A DNA stretch of 5,401 nt from Anaerolineae bacterium (GTDB lineage: Bacteria > Chloroflexota > Anaerolineae > Anaerolineales > Villigracilaceae), in contig PMLN01000233.1 of assembly GCA_003158885.1 (NCBI GenBank), positions 1 through 5,401 on the forward strand. The letters are read 5' to 3'. The notes under the pieces were generated by a model. It did no database searches. It worked only from the letters and a program-made list of their open reading frames with translations, and was not told where the DNA came from. The translations under genes were made by a program, and so were the position numbers. Below, in pieces: positions 1 through 4,896 of the stretch (position 1 is its first letter; every line of letters starts with the position of its first letter).

Positions 1-477
1 CGCAACGTGCAGCTCAAAAACGAATTCTTCCTGGTGGACGCCATCAATATCATGCTCGAACGCCACGCGGTAATGCGCGTCGAAAAGATCGAAATCTGGC
101 TGGATACTGGAACGATCGAGGCGACACTGGAGACCAACCGGTATTTGTTGGAAAGAAATCACCATAAAACGCAAAGCAAAAAACGCAACGGCGTAAAAAT
201 CATCGAGCCGGCGTTCATTGACGAAAGCGCCGAAGTCGAAGACTCGACGATTGGGCCGTACGCTTCGATTGGAGCAAATTGTAAAATCTGCGGAAGCCAC
301 ATTGAAAACAGCATCATCGAGGCGGAATGCGAGATCAAAGACGCGGCGCTGAACGGCTCGATGGTCGGCAAGCAAGCCAAAGTGGTGGGCGCTCGCCCGT
401 TCAAAATCGAGGGAAAAGGCACAACAGATGTCTACACGTTGAATATTGGAGATAACAGTTCTGTTATGTTAGGGTAG
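1..477 (+). CDS. Sugar-phosphate nucleotidyltransferase (glucose-1-phosphate thymidylyltransferase-like), C-terminal part, 5' end outside window
   Basis: The frame is open at base 1 and ends with TAG at 475-477, so 158 residues of the C-terminus are visible. The GTG at 7 is simply an internal Val codon. The segment EIWLDTGTIEATLETNRYLL is typical of the end of the nucleotidyltransferase catalytic domain of RmlA/GlmU-type enzymes, which couple a sugar-1-phosphate to an NTP to give an NDP-sugar in the cytoplasm. After it come hexapeptide-type turns (IIEPAFID, AEVEDSTIGPYASIGANCKI, SIIEAECEIKDAALNGSMVGKQAKV) that predict a left-handed beta-helix, as in the long, two-domain RmlA-like proteins of archaea and many bacteria. 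The N-terminal nucleotide-binding motif is not in the window, so the exact substrate (dTTP/UTP, glucose or another sugar) cannot be decided. The stop codon lies within the stem of the following terminator. Confidence 0.85.
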   Translation, partial: RNVQLKNEFFLVDAINIMLERHAVMRVEKIEIWLDTGTIEATLETNRYLLERNHHKTQSKKRNGVKIIEPAFIDESAEVEDSTIGPYASIGANCKICGSHIENSIIEAECEIKDAALNGSMVGKQAKVVGARPFKIEGKGTTDVYTLNIGDNSSVMLG

Positions 478-500
478 TGAGAATGTCACTACCTTTTTTT
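471..500 (+). terminator. Rho-independent terminator of the nucleotidyltransferase gene
   Basis: A perfect 8-bp stem, GGTAGTGA (473-480) with TCACTACC (486-493), closes a 5-nt loop GAATG and is followed at once by seven T (494-500). A471-T495 and a G472-T494 wobble could extend the stem. The TAG stop codon (475-477) is inside the 5' arm, so terminating ribosomes would cover part of the hairpin. Confidence 0.9.
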
Positions 501-512
501 ATTTTAAAACGC

Positions 513-518
513 TAGAAT
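513..518 (+). promoter_or_regulatory. Possible -10 box (TAGAAT) just ahead of the small gene
   Basis: TAGAAT matches the sigma-70 -10 consensus at five of six positions. It lies eight bases before ATG 526, so a start at the usual distance would give an almost leaderless transcript. No convincing -35 is visible: the region 17 bp upstream is the terminator U-tract. The absence of a Shine-Dalgarno before the small gene fits, but does not prove, leaderless initiation. Confidence 0.3.
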
Positions 519-525
519 AGTGAAA

Positions 526-738
526 ATGATGGATATTGTAGAATGCCGTTCCGATACCGAATTTGCAGAACGCCCCCTGGCTTTAATGTGGAACGGAACC
601 CGTTATGAGATTGCGGAAATCGTCGCCCGCTGGCGCGGACCCAACGAAAAGGGATTTCGCGTCAAAACAGCCAACGGGTCCGCTTTTGAGTTAACCTATC
701 GGGAAGTTCCCGATGAATGGCAAGTACAACCAATTTGA
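526..738 (+). CDS. Small conserved-looking hypothetical protein (about 70 residues)
   Basis: I do not recognise a function. Three in-frame starts are close together: GTG 520, ATG 526 and ATG 529; none has a clear Shine-Dalgarno. I chose ATG 526 because of the TAGAAT box ahead of it. The product is a compact soluble protein with no signal peptide or membrane segment. Its core, LMWNGTRYEIAEIVARWRGP followed by FRVKTANGSAFELTYRE and a Trp near the end, reads as alternating beta strands, like a small SH3-like or beta-barrel fold. It is reminiscent of small 'W-G-x-x-Y-x-V...RWR' uncharacterised domain proteins (DUF6504-type), but that link is from memory only. The coding character (regular amphipathic strands, acidic/basic balance) supports a real gene. 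It lies 69 bases ahead of the aminotransferase and could share a transcript with it. Confidence 0.65.
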   Translation: MMDIVECRSDTEFAERPLALMWNGTRYEIAEIVARWRGPNEKGFRVKTANGSAFELTYREVPDEWQVQPI

Positions 739-740
739 AC

Positions 741-788
741 TTGTCATTGCGAGCGATCCGAGGAAACCGGGCTCGTTCGCAACGACAA
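741..788. repeat. 48-bp imperfect inverted repeat (REP/MITE-like, GTCATTGCGAGCGA type)
   Basis: The left arm TTGTCATTGCGAGCGATCC (741-759) pairs with the right arm around 770-788. There are only two mismatches (A746/C783, T757/C772) and one G-T wobble (G753/T776). The loop of about ten bases is GAGGAAACCG (760-769). There is no T-run after it, so it is not an ordinary terminator. The GTCATTGCGAGCGA core resembles dispersed intergenic repeats found in many bacterial genomes; this is recalled, not searched. It fills most of the gap between the small gene stop (738) and the aminotransferase Shine-Dalgarno (797). Confidence 0.7.
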
Positions 789-796
789 CCGAGCAT

Positions 797-802
797 TGGA
801 GG
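797..802 (+). promoter_or_regulatory. Ribosome binding site that fixes the aminotransferase start
   Basis: TGGAGG at 797-802 lies four bases before ATG 807. The upstream in-frame ATG at 717 sits within the preceding coding region, has no such site, and would translate the inverted repeat at 741-788. Confidence 0.75.
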
Positions 803-806
803 CTCA

Positions 807-2003
807 ATGGTCAATCCTCAAACTTTGCAAGAACTGTCCAATACCCACAGACTTTCAAAACGCGTTGCCGGTCTGAAACCGTCCGGAATCCGCAAGTTCT
901 TTGATATTGCTGCAACGATGAAGGATGTCATCTCGCTCGGCATCGGGGAACCGGATTTCACCACGCCGAAGCCCATTCTCGAAGCAGGCATCCAATCCCT
1001 GCAACGAGGCGAAACGCATTACACATCCAACCAGGGCAAAATGGAACTTCGCCAGGCCATCGCGGACAACATCCTGAAACTGTATGGCGTGAAATATGAT
1101 CCGGCGACGGAGATCATTGCAACCGTAGGCGTATCGGAAGCTTTATATCTGACGTTTACCGCCATACTGGATCCCGGCGACGAAGTCATCATCCCGACTC
1201 CATGCTTCGTATCCTACCAAGCGGAAGTGATCCTGGCCGGCGGGGTGCCGATAGAAATCCCAAGCCGGCTCGAAAACAATTTCCAGCTTGACCCCCAGGA
1301 AATTCGCAAAGCGATCACATCGCGAACGAAAGCCATTTTTATCGGTTATCCATCGAACCCAACCGGCGCAGTGGCAGAGCGCGAGGTGCTGCTTGAGATC
1401 GCGAAGATGGCGGAACAAAACGATCTATTGGTCGTATCGGACGAGATCTACGACCGGCTGGTTTATGATTTCAAACACGTTTGTTTCCCTGCGCTCAGTA
1501 ACAGCATTCGGAACCGCACCGTGTTGCTGGGCGGTTTTTCCAAGGACTATGCAATGACGGGCTGGCGCATTGGATACGCGGCCGGGCCGGCGGATATCAT
1601 CAAAGGGCTGGTGCGCATTCACCAATACACCATCATGTCCGCACCGACCACCGCCCAGGATGCAGCCATCGAGGCGCTGAAAAGCGGCGAGCCCGATGTC
1701 CAGGAAATGGTAACGGAATATGATCGCAGACGCCGATTGTTGGTCAGCGGTTTGAACCGGCTTGGGCTGAAAACATTCGAGCCGCGCGGCGCGTTCTATG
1801 CTTTTCCGAACATCACCGCTTCCGGCATGGACGACGAAGTGTTTGCCCAAAAACTGCTCGAAGAGGAACATGTAGCAGTCGTGCCGGGCAATTCATTCGG
1901 CCCCGGCGGCGAGGGATTTGTCCGGGCCTGCTACGCCACCTCTTATGAACAAATCGAAGAGGCCCTACGCCGCATGGAAAAGTTCATGAGCAGGTATGGA
2001 TGA
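807..2003 (+). CDS. Class I/II PLP-dependent aminotransferase
   Basis: A complete 398-residue cytoplasmic enzyme, the usual length for aspartate/aromatic-type aminotransferases of fold type I. It transfers an amino group between an amino acid and a 2-oxo acid using pyridoxal phosphate. Visible landmarks: the N-terminal SLGIGEPDFTTP (about residues 43-54) and THYTSNQG; the conserved Asn of SNPTG (N184); Asp of DEIYD (D212, contacts the PLP ring nitrogen) with Y215; the Schiff-base lysine in GGFSKDYAMTGWRIGYAAGP (K246) with the Arg that binds phosphate in GWRIGY; and R373 in GFVRACYAT, equivalent to the substrate-carboxylate Arg. The pattern is closest to the subgroup that contains Thermus-type AspC, PatA (N-acetyl-LL-diaminopimelate aminotransferase) and archaeal aromatic aminotransferases; substrate cannot be fixed from sequence alone. 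The start follows the TGGAGG site. No operon partner with a clear pathway is next to it, and a terminator follows at 2101. Confidence 0.93.
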   Translation: MVNPQTLQELSNTHRLSKRVAGLKPSGIRKFFDIAATMKDVISLGIGEPDFTTPKPILEAGIQSLQRGETHYTSNQGKMELRQAIADNILKLYGVKYDPATEIIATVGVSEALYLTFTAILDPGDEVIIPTPCFVSYQAEVILAGGVPIEIPSRLENNFQLDPQEIRKAITSRTKAIFIGYPSNPTGAVAEREVLLEIAKMAEQNDLLVVSDEIYDRLVYDFKHVCFPALSNSIRNRTVLLGGFSKDYAMTGWRIGYAAGPADIIKGLVRIHQYTIMSAPTTAQDAAIEALKSGEPDVQEMVTEYDRRRRLLVSGLNRLGLKTFEPRGAFYAFPNITASGMDDEVFAQKLLEEEHVAVVPGNSFGPGGEGFVRACYATSYEQIEEALRRMEKFMSRYG

Positions 2004-2049
2004 CAACCTTGAGTTTTGAATGATCCCGGAATACAGGGGGATGTTTAAA

Positions 2050-2076
2050 AAGTCTAACAAGTCTGACAAGTCAAAG
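2050..2076 (+). repeat. Three tandem 9-bp units (AAGTCTAAC / AAGTCTGAC / AAGTCAAAG)
   Basis: Three consecutive 9-mers share AAGTC, and the first two differ by one base. They lie in the 3' untranslated gap of the aminotransferase gene. Otherwise the gap 2004-2100 holds nothing that I can identify. Confidence 0.6.
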
Positions 2077-2100
2077 GGGATAAATCCACTGCTCAGGTTA

Positions 2101-2142
2101 TGGGAGGGGCCGTCTAAAAGGAAGACAGCCCCTCCTATTTTT
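2101..2142 (+). terminator. Rho-independent terminator of the aminotransferase gene
   Basis: Stem 2101-2115 pairs with 2123-2137 (core GGAGGGGC with GCCCCTCC), with one C-A mismatch (2111/2127), one G-T wobble (2102/2136) and a 7-nt loop. TTTTT (2138-2142) follows on the + strand. On the - strand the sequence past the stem is not T-rich, so it terminates mainly rightward transcription. Its U-tract overlaps the stop codon of the convergent lipoprotein gene. Confidence 0.85.
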
Positions 2143-2920
2143 AAGGCTGACTGATCTTGATCCAATCAAACCCGACTGTGGCCGGAGGATACGTAAATGA
2201 TGAAACCGATAGTCCCACTTTCCCACTGCGCAAAACATATTGATTATCGTCAATCTGACGCGTCTTGATATTATTGATATACAGGGTCAGCGTGCGTCCC
2301 TGACAAATTGCCGAATATTGATTGGTATCCTTGCCCTGTAGGATTTTATTCGAGCCGCCGTCTGCGATCAGACTGTAGATGATTTTGTTGTCGGGAGACT
2401 TCTCGGCGTAAAGGATATTGTACAAGCCGCTATTCGCAATACTGAACTCATACCAGTGCCCATCCGGGCTGTAGCGGCAAATCAGGCTGATATTGTTATC
2501 GTTGGTGCCGCGATTTTCTGCGCTCACATCAATGCGAACATCATCGTACGTCTGGGCATTATAAATGGCATACACCCATTCAGCCTTCCCCTGCAGGTTA
2601 AAGACCAAAAATCCATCCTGAATACCCAGGGTCATATCGCCCGGATCACTCTGCATCACTTGATGGTTTTTCCCGGCAATGACAAAATGGGACCAATTAT
2701 CAAAGCCGCCATTGAAATCCTCCTGAAAATATTTGGAAGGCGCCTGTTGCGTTGAAGTAGCGGCAGGCTGGCTGGTTGCACTGACTTGAGGTTGTGAAGG
2801 TGGCGGCTGTGACTGTGAAGGTTGGGGGGCGGCTGTAGTACCCAGACTCAGTGTACTGCATGCCAGACTGACAAACAAAAACACGATGAAACCGAGGGGG
2901 GCAACTCTTTTCCTTAGCAT
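2141..2920 (-). CDS. Secreted lipoprotein with Pro/Gln/Ser/Thr linker and concanavalin-like beta-sandwich domain
   Basis: Product of 259 residues, stop TAA at 2143-2141. Starting with basic MLRKR, a hydrophobic stretch (about 6-20, APLGFIVFLFVSLAC) ends in a lipobox-like SLAC with Cys21; Ser at -3 is slightly unusual, but the layout fits a type II signal peptide. A low-complexity Pro/Gln/Ser/Thr linker (about 28-61) tethers a globular domain (64-259) that opens EDFNGGFDNW and ends VGFDWIKISQP. This begin/end pattern is typical of the laminin-G/concanavalin-like 'DUF1080-type' fold that often binds or cuts glycans, but I see no clear catalytic residues, so the role is unknown. The ATG at 2926 is only one base from the Shine-Dalgarno AAGGAG, whereas ATG 2920 is seven bases away and is preferred. 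It has its own promoter and probably is anchored outside the membrane. Confidence 0.82.
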   Translation of the reverse strand: MLRKRVAPLGFIVFLFVSLACSTLSLGTTAAPQPSQSQPPPSQPQVSATSQPAATSTQQAPSKYFQEDFNGGFDNWSHFVIAGKNHQVMQSDPGDMTLGIQDGFLVFNLQGKAEWVYAIYNAQTYDDVRIDVSAENRGTNDNNISLICRYSPDGHWYEFSIANSGLYNILYAEKSPDNKIIYSLIADGGSNKILQGKDTNQYSAICQGRTLTLYINNIKTRQIDDNQYVLRSGKVGLSVSSFTYPPATVGFDWIKISQP

Positions 2921-2927
2921 GGACATT

Positions 2928-2933
2928 CTCCTT
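2928..2933 (-). promoter_or_regulatory. Ribosome binding site of the lipoprotein gene
   Basis: On the - strand AAGGAG reads from 2933 to 2928. It leaves seven bases to ATG 2920 and only one base to ATG 2926, so it decides for the shorter protein. Confidence 0.8.
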
Positions 2934-2960
2934 TTCTTCCAATTGAATCAAGCCATGCAA

Positions 2961-2989
2961 AATATACCATAAACGGGACTGCGATTCAA
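2961..2989 (-). promoter_or_regulatory. Sigma-70-type promoter of the lipoprotein gene
   Basis: On the - strand TTGAAT (2989-2984, four of six to consensus) and TATATT (2966-2961, five of six) are separated by exactly 17 bp. The predicted start near 2954 gives a leader of about 34 bases that contains the Shine-Dalgarno. It sits just past the ssrA terminator, so the lipoprotein is probably transcribed on its own. Confidence 0.65.
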
Positions 2990-3025
2990 CAAGTAAACCT
3001 TCCCCCAATAGTAGGGGGAAGGTTT
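2985..3025 (-). terminator. Terminator hairpin downstream of tmRNA
   Basis: A perfect 12-bp stem, AAACCTTCCCCC with GGGGGAAGGTTT (arms at 3025-3014 and 3006-2995 on the - strand), closes a 7-nt loop. It begins about ten bases after the tmRNA CCA end. The following tract TTTACTTGTT is U-rich but broken, so efficiency is uncertain. The stem is stronger than needed and could also stop leftward read-through. Confidence 0.75.
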
Positions 3026-3034
3026 CCCGTGAAA

Positions 3035-3417
3035 TGGTGGAGATGGCGGGAATCGAACCCGCGTCCGAAAGATTCGACCCTCGGAACTCTACGAGCCTAG
3101 CCTGCCGATATTCCTCGCCACAGGGATCCCGGCGGGCAAGTAACCCTGCGGCCATCTGCTGATCTTAGGCGCATTTAGCAGAGTCATGCGCGGCACTTCG
3201 CCATTGTTTCGCCCGATCTGCCACCGGACGAAGAGCGGTGACAGCGGACGCGGCCTCATCAAAGGAGGCCGGCTGTTACGGTCTCACCTAAGCGGCGAGG
3301 GGCATAGCAGCGTAAGAAGTGTTATTGGCACTTGATTTTTTGCGCTGAGTTTACGAGTTCGGCGCCTCTCGGCTCGCATTCCGGGACCAGCCTCTCCCGT
3401 CGAAGCCTGTCATCCCC
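3035..3417 (-). ncRNA. ssrA: Transfer-messenger RNA (tmRNA), one-piece
   Basis: A 383-nt RNA that rescues stalled ribosomes: it is charged with Ala by alanyl-tRNA synthetase, acts with SmpB, and adds a degradation tag to the unfinished protein. The 5' end GGGGATGACAGGCTTCGACG (from 3417) and the 3' end CATCTCCACCA (to 3035) are diagnostic. GGGGATG pairs with CATCTCC over seven pairs (one G-U wobble), the discriminator is A and the CCA is encoded. The T-arm GCGGG-TTCGATT-CCCGC is at 3062-3046. The messenger part encodes a tag at 3329-3288. Later stems include GGCCTC with GAGGCC (3270-3252), likely part of a pseudoknot. It is a standard, uninterrupted one-piece gene, not the permuted two-piece form. 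Only the outer boundaries and tRNA-like part were checked base by base; the pseudoknots were not all folded. Confidence 0.97.
3288..3329 (-). other. tmRNA proteolysis-tag reading frame, ANNTSYAAMPLAA-stop
   Basis: Reading the - strand from GCC (3329-3327) to TAG (3290-3288) gives the 13-residue tag ANNTSYAAMPLAA. The C-terminal LAA is the usual ClpXP-type degron end, and the Ala-Asn-Asn start matches common tags. The resume codon would be GCC, preceded by AAGT. The other two frames end without an LAA-type terminus and are rejected. Confidence 0.85.
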
Positions 3418-3423
3418 ATTCGA

Positions 3424-3437
3424 ACGGGCGTGCCCGT
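3424..3437 (-). other. Hairpin in the 5' leader of pre-tmRNA
   Basis: ACGGG (3437-3433) pairs with CCCGT (3428-3424) around a four-base loop, in the roughly 20-base leader between the predicted transcription start and the mature 5' end (3417). RNase P would be expected to remove it; whether the hairpin matters for that step is not known. Confidence 0.5.
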
Positions 3438-3444
3438 GCCATGA

Positions 3445-3473
3445 ATTATAGCACAGCGGTATCCACAAGGCAA
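3445..3473 (-). promoter_or_regulatory. ssrA promoter, extended -10
   Basis: On the - strand TATAAT (3450-3445) is a perfect -10 with an upstream TGC, giving TGCTATAAT. A -35 of TTGCCT (3473-3468, four of six) lies exactly 17 bp further upstream. This suits a strong, constitutive stable-RNA promoter. Its -35 overlaps the left target-site copy of the neighbouring MITE. Confidence 0.85.
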
Positions 3474-3479
3474 AAATCC
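3470..3479. repeat. Left target-site duplication of the MITE (GCAAAAATCC)
   Basis: Identical to 3653-3662 and directly abutting the left terminal inverted repeat. It includes bases of the ssrA -35 region. Confidence 0.75.
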
Positions 3480-3652
3480 CAGGGCAATCGCATCTTACAT
3501 CTAGACAATCCCATATTTGGGTATGGCTTACGCAAAATGCCCACATCTACGGGATGCCTCGTTCCAACGATTTTGGAGACCCACCAGATCTGGCAAATTA
3601 TGAACGCAAACACCCCATATTTGGGCATCGAAATTTAGATGCGATTGCCCTG
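3480..3652. mobile_element. 173-bp MITE, CAGGG-ended, no transposase
   Basis: The element has perfect 16-bp terminal inverted repeats: CAGGGCAATCGCATCT (3480-3495) and its reverse complement (3637-3652). Exact 10-bp direct repeats GCAAAAATCC (3470-3479, 3653-3662) flank it. The CAGGG ends and 8-10-bp target duplication are traits of the ISAs1 family as I recall them, so it is probably mobilised by a transposase of that sort encoded elsewhere; the family is an inference. The interior has no credible gene: short open frames in it on both strands look random. Near each end lies the near-palindrome CCCATATTTGGG (3510-3521 and 3614-3625). The intact ends and exact duplication suggest a recent insertion. 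It fills almost all of the gap between ssrA and the response-regulator gene. Confidence 0.8.
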
Positions 3653-3662
3653 GCAAAAATCC
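3653..3662. repeat. Right target-site duplication of the MITE (GCAAAAATCC)
   Basis: Exact copy of 3470-3479, starting immediately after the right terminal inverted repeat. Confidence 0.75.
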
Positions 3663-3683
3663 ATGGCAGGTTTCGTTCGCAAC

Positions 3684-3712
3684 TTGCCCTAAAGTCAGCT
3701 TTATGCTAGACT
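3684..3712 (+). promoter_or_regulatory. Possible promoter of the response-regulator/sirtuin operon
   Basis: TTGCCC (3684-3689) and TAGACT (3707-3712) are 17 bp apart, each four of six to consensus. The predicted start near 3719 would coincide with the weak Shine-Dalgarno, leaving a short leader to ATG 3733. An earlier promoter is possible. Confidence 0.35.
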
Positions 3713-3732
3713 TAATTCAGGAATTCAACCCG

Positions 3733-4896
3733 ATGACTGAAAAAATCCTCATTATTGACGACGATGTAGATACCCTACGGCTAGTGGGGTTAATGTTGCA
3801 GCGGCAGGGCTATCAAATCAGCGCCGCCACCAATGGGGAACAAGGCCTCGCCAAGGCATTTGAAGAGGTCCCAGACATTATCCTGCTAGATGTCATGATG
3901 CCTAATATGGATGGCTTCGAAGTCACCCGGCGGTTAAGAAAAAACCCGGCCACGCAATCCATACCCATCCTGATGTTTACCGCCAAATCCCAGCTGGATG
4001 ACAAGGTGATTGGCTTTGAAGCCGGCGCCGACGATTACCTGACCAAGCCTACATATCCCGCCGAATTACAGGCACATGTTAAAGCATTGCTGGGACGGGC
4101 GGAAACCAAGAAGGGCAAGGAGTCACCCGCCGCTCCGCCTGAACAGCGCGGACGCGTGATAGGAGTCCTGGCCGCACGCGGCGGCCTGGGTGTTTCTTCG
4201 GTAGCGACCAACCTGGCAGCAGCGCTTTTCAATCGCACACAATCCGATGTGATCCTGGCTGAACTCACACCCGGGAAAGGTACGATCGGCACAGAACTCG
4301 GAATCACAGGACAAAAGGGACTGAACGAGATCCTTTCCGACAGTCCAGCCGAGATCACAAGGGAAAAAGTCCAATCGGCATTGGTTCCTCATGGATCAGG
4401 GTTGAAGTTGCTGCCGGCATCCGAAAATCCGCGCGACATGTATCTAACCAGCCAGGTTGATCATTATGAGATCCTCATCTCACGCCTTTCAGGCCTGGCC
4501 CGTTTTATCGTCCTGGATCTAGGTACAGGCCTGCCGCCCTTCGTTCAAAGCATCCTCCCCTTATGCAACGATCGAATCGTGGTGGTCGAGGGCGCACTAA
4601 ACACCATCAACCAGACCAAGCTTATGATCGAAGAAATCATCAAGCTTGGAATTGACAAGTCAGGGATCCTGGTGATCCTCAACAATCGCGTCCGTTCCGA
4701 GAACCAAATACCGTGGATGGAAACTCAACAAAAGCTGGGATACTTAATCGCGGCCACCATCACACCCGCCCCCGAACTGTTCCTCAGCGCCGTGCGCACT
4801 CATACACCGCCCGTCCTGTACCAACCCACCAGCTTCGCAGCGCAGCAGTTCTTAAAATTTGCCGATCTCATCATGGACCGCGAGAAAGCCAAATGA
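3733..4896 (+). CDS. Response-regulator receiver fused to CpaE/TadZ-like ParA-type domain with degenerate P-loop
   Basis: 387 residues. Residues 1-122 form a canonical receiver: acidic pocket D9-D10-D11, phospho-acceptor D53 in LLDVMMPNMDG, T83 in MFTAK, and K105 in LTKP, so phosphorylation by a histidine kinase is expected. A Lys/Pro-rich linker (about 123-139) leads to a second domain resembling CpaE/TadZ/MinD ATPases: RGGLGVSSVATNLAAAL (149-165) occupies the Walker A site, but both lysines of KGGxGKT are replaced (Arg149, Val154), and FIVLDLGTGLP is the later Asp motif. In known families such proteins place pili or other machinery at cell poles; no Flp/Tad genes are near here. ATG 3733 was chosen over ATG 3703 because family proteins begin at M-x-x-K-I-L-I-I-D-D and AGGA (3719-3722) lies ten bases upstream. 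It overlaps the next gene by ATGA. Confidence 0.88.
   Translation: MTEKILIIDDDVDTLRLVGLMLQRQGYQISAATNGEQGLAKAFEEVPDIILLDVMMPNMDGFEVTRRLRKNPATQSIPILMFTAKSQLDDKVIGFEAGADDYLTKPTYPAELQAHVKALLGRAETKKGKESPAAPPEQRGRVIGVLAARGGLGVSSVATNLAAALFNRTQSDVILAELTPGKGTIGTELGITGQKGLNEILSDSPAEITREKVQSALVPHGSGLKLLPASENPRDMYLTSQVDHYEILISRLSGLARFIVLDLGTGLPPFVQSILPLCNDRIVVVEGALNTINQTKLMIEEIIKLGIDKSGILVILNNRVRSENQIPWMETQQKLGYLIAATITPAPELFLSAVRTHTPPVLYQPTSFAAQQFLKFADLIMDREKAK

Noticed and set aside
741..788. Rho-independent terminator
   Set aside because: A stem is present but no T-run follows on either strand close to the stem.
717..806. N-terminal extension of the aminotransferase from ATG 717
   Set aside because: It overlaps the upstream gene, translates an inverted repeat, lacks a Shine-Dalgarno and adds residues unlike the family; ATG 807 has TGGAGG.
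713..904. 63-residue + strand open frame
   Set aside because: It crosses the repeat and the real aminotransferase start in another frame, with no recognisable protein character.
3035..3062. Integration (att) site at the tmRNA 3' end
   Set aside because: tmRNA 3' ends are common phage or island targets, but I see no second copy of this end and no integrase in the window.
2700..3155. 151-residue - strand open frame
   Set aside because: It runs through the tmRNA 3' end, the terminator and out-of-frame lipoprotein sequence.
3322..3546. 74-residue - strand open frame
   Set aside because: It is made of MITE, promoter and tmRNA 5' sequence, and its stop lies in the wrong frame of the tag region.
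3441..3638. Open frames inside the MITE (+ 3441-3638, - 3628-3446)
   Set aside because: Short, composition-driven, no transposase motif; they cover the inverted ends and the ssrA promoter.
3701..3732. ATG 3703 as start of the response-regulator gene
   Set aside because: No Shine-Dalgarno; it overlaps the proposed promoter; the extra ten residues are not typical before a receiver domain.
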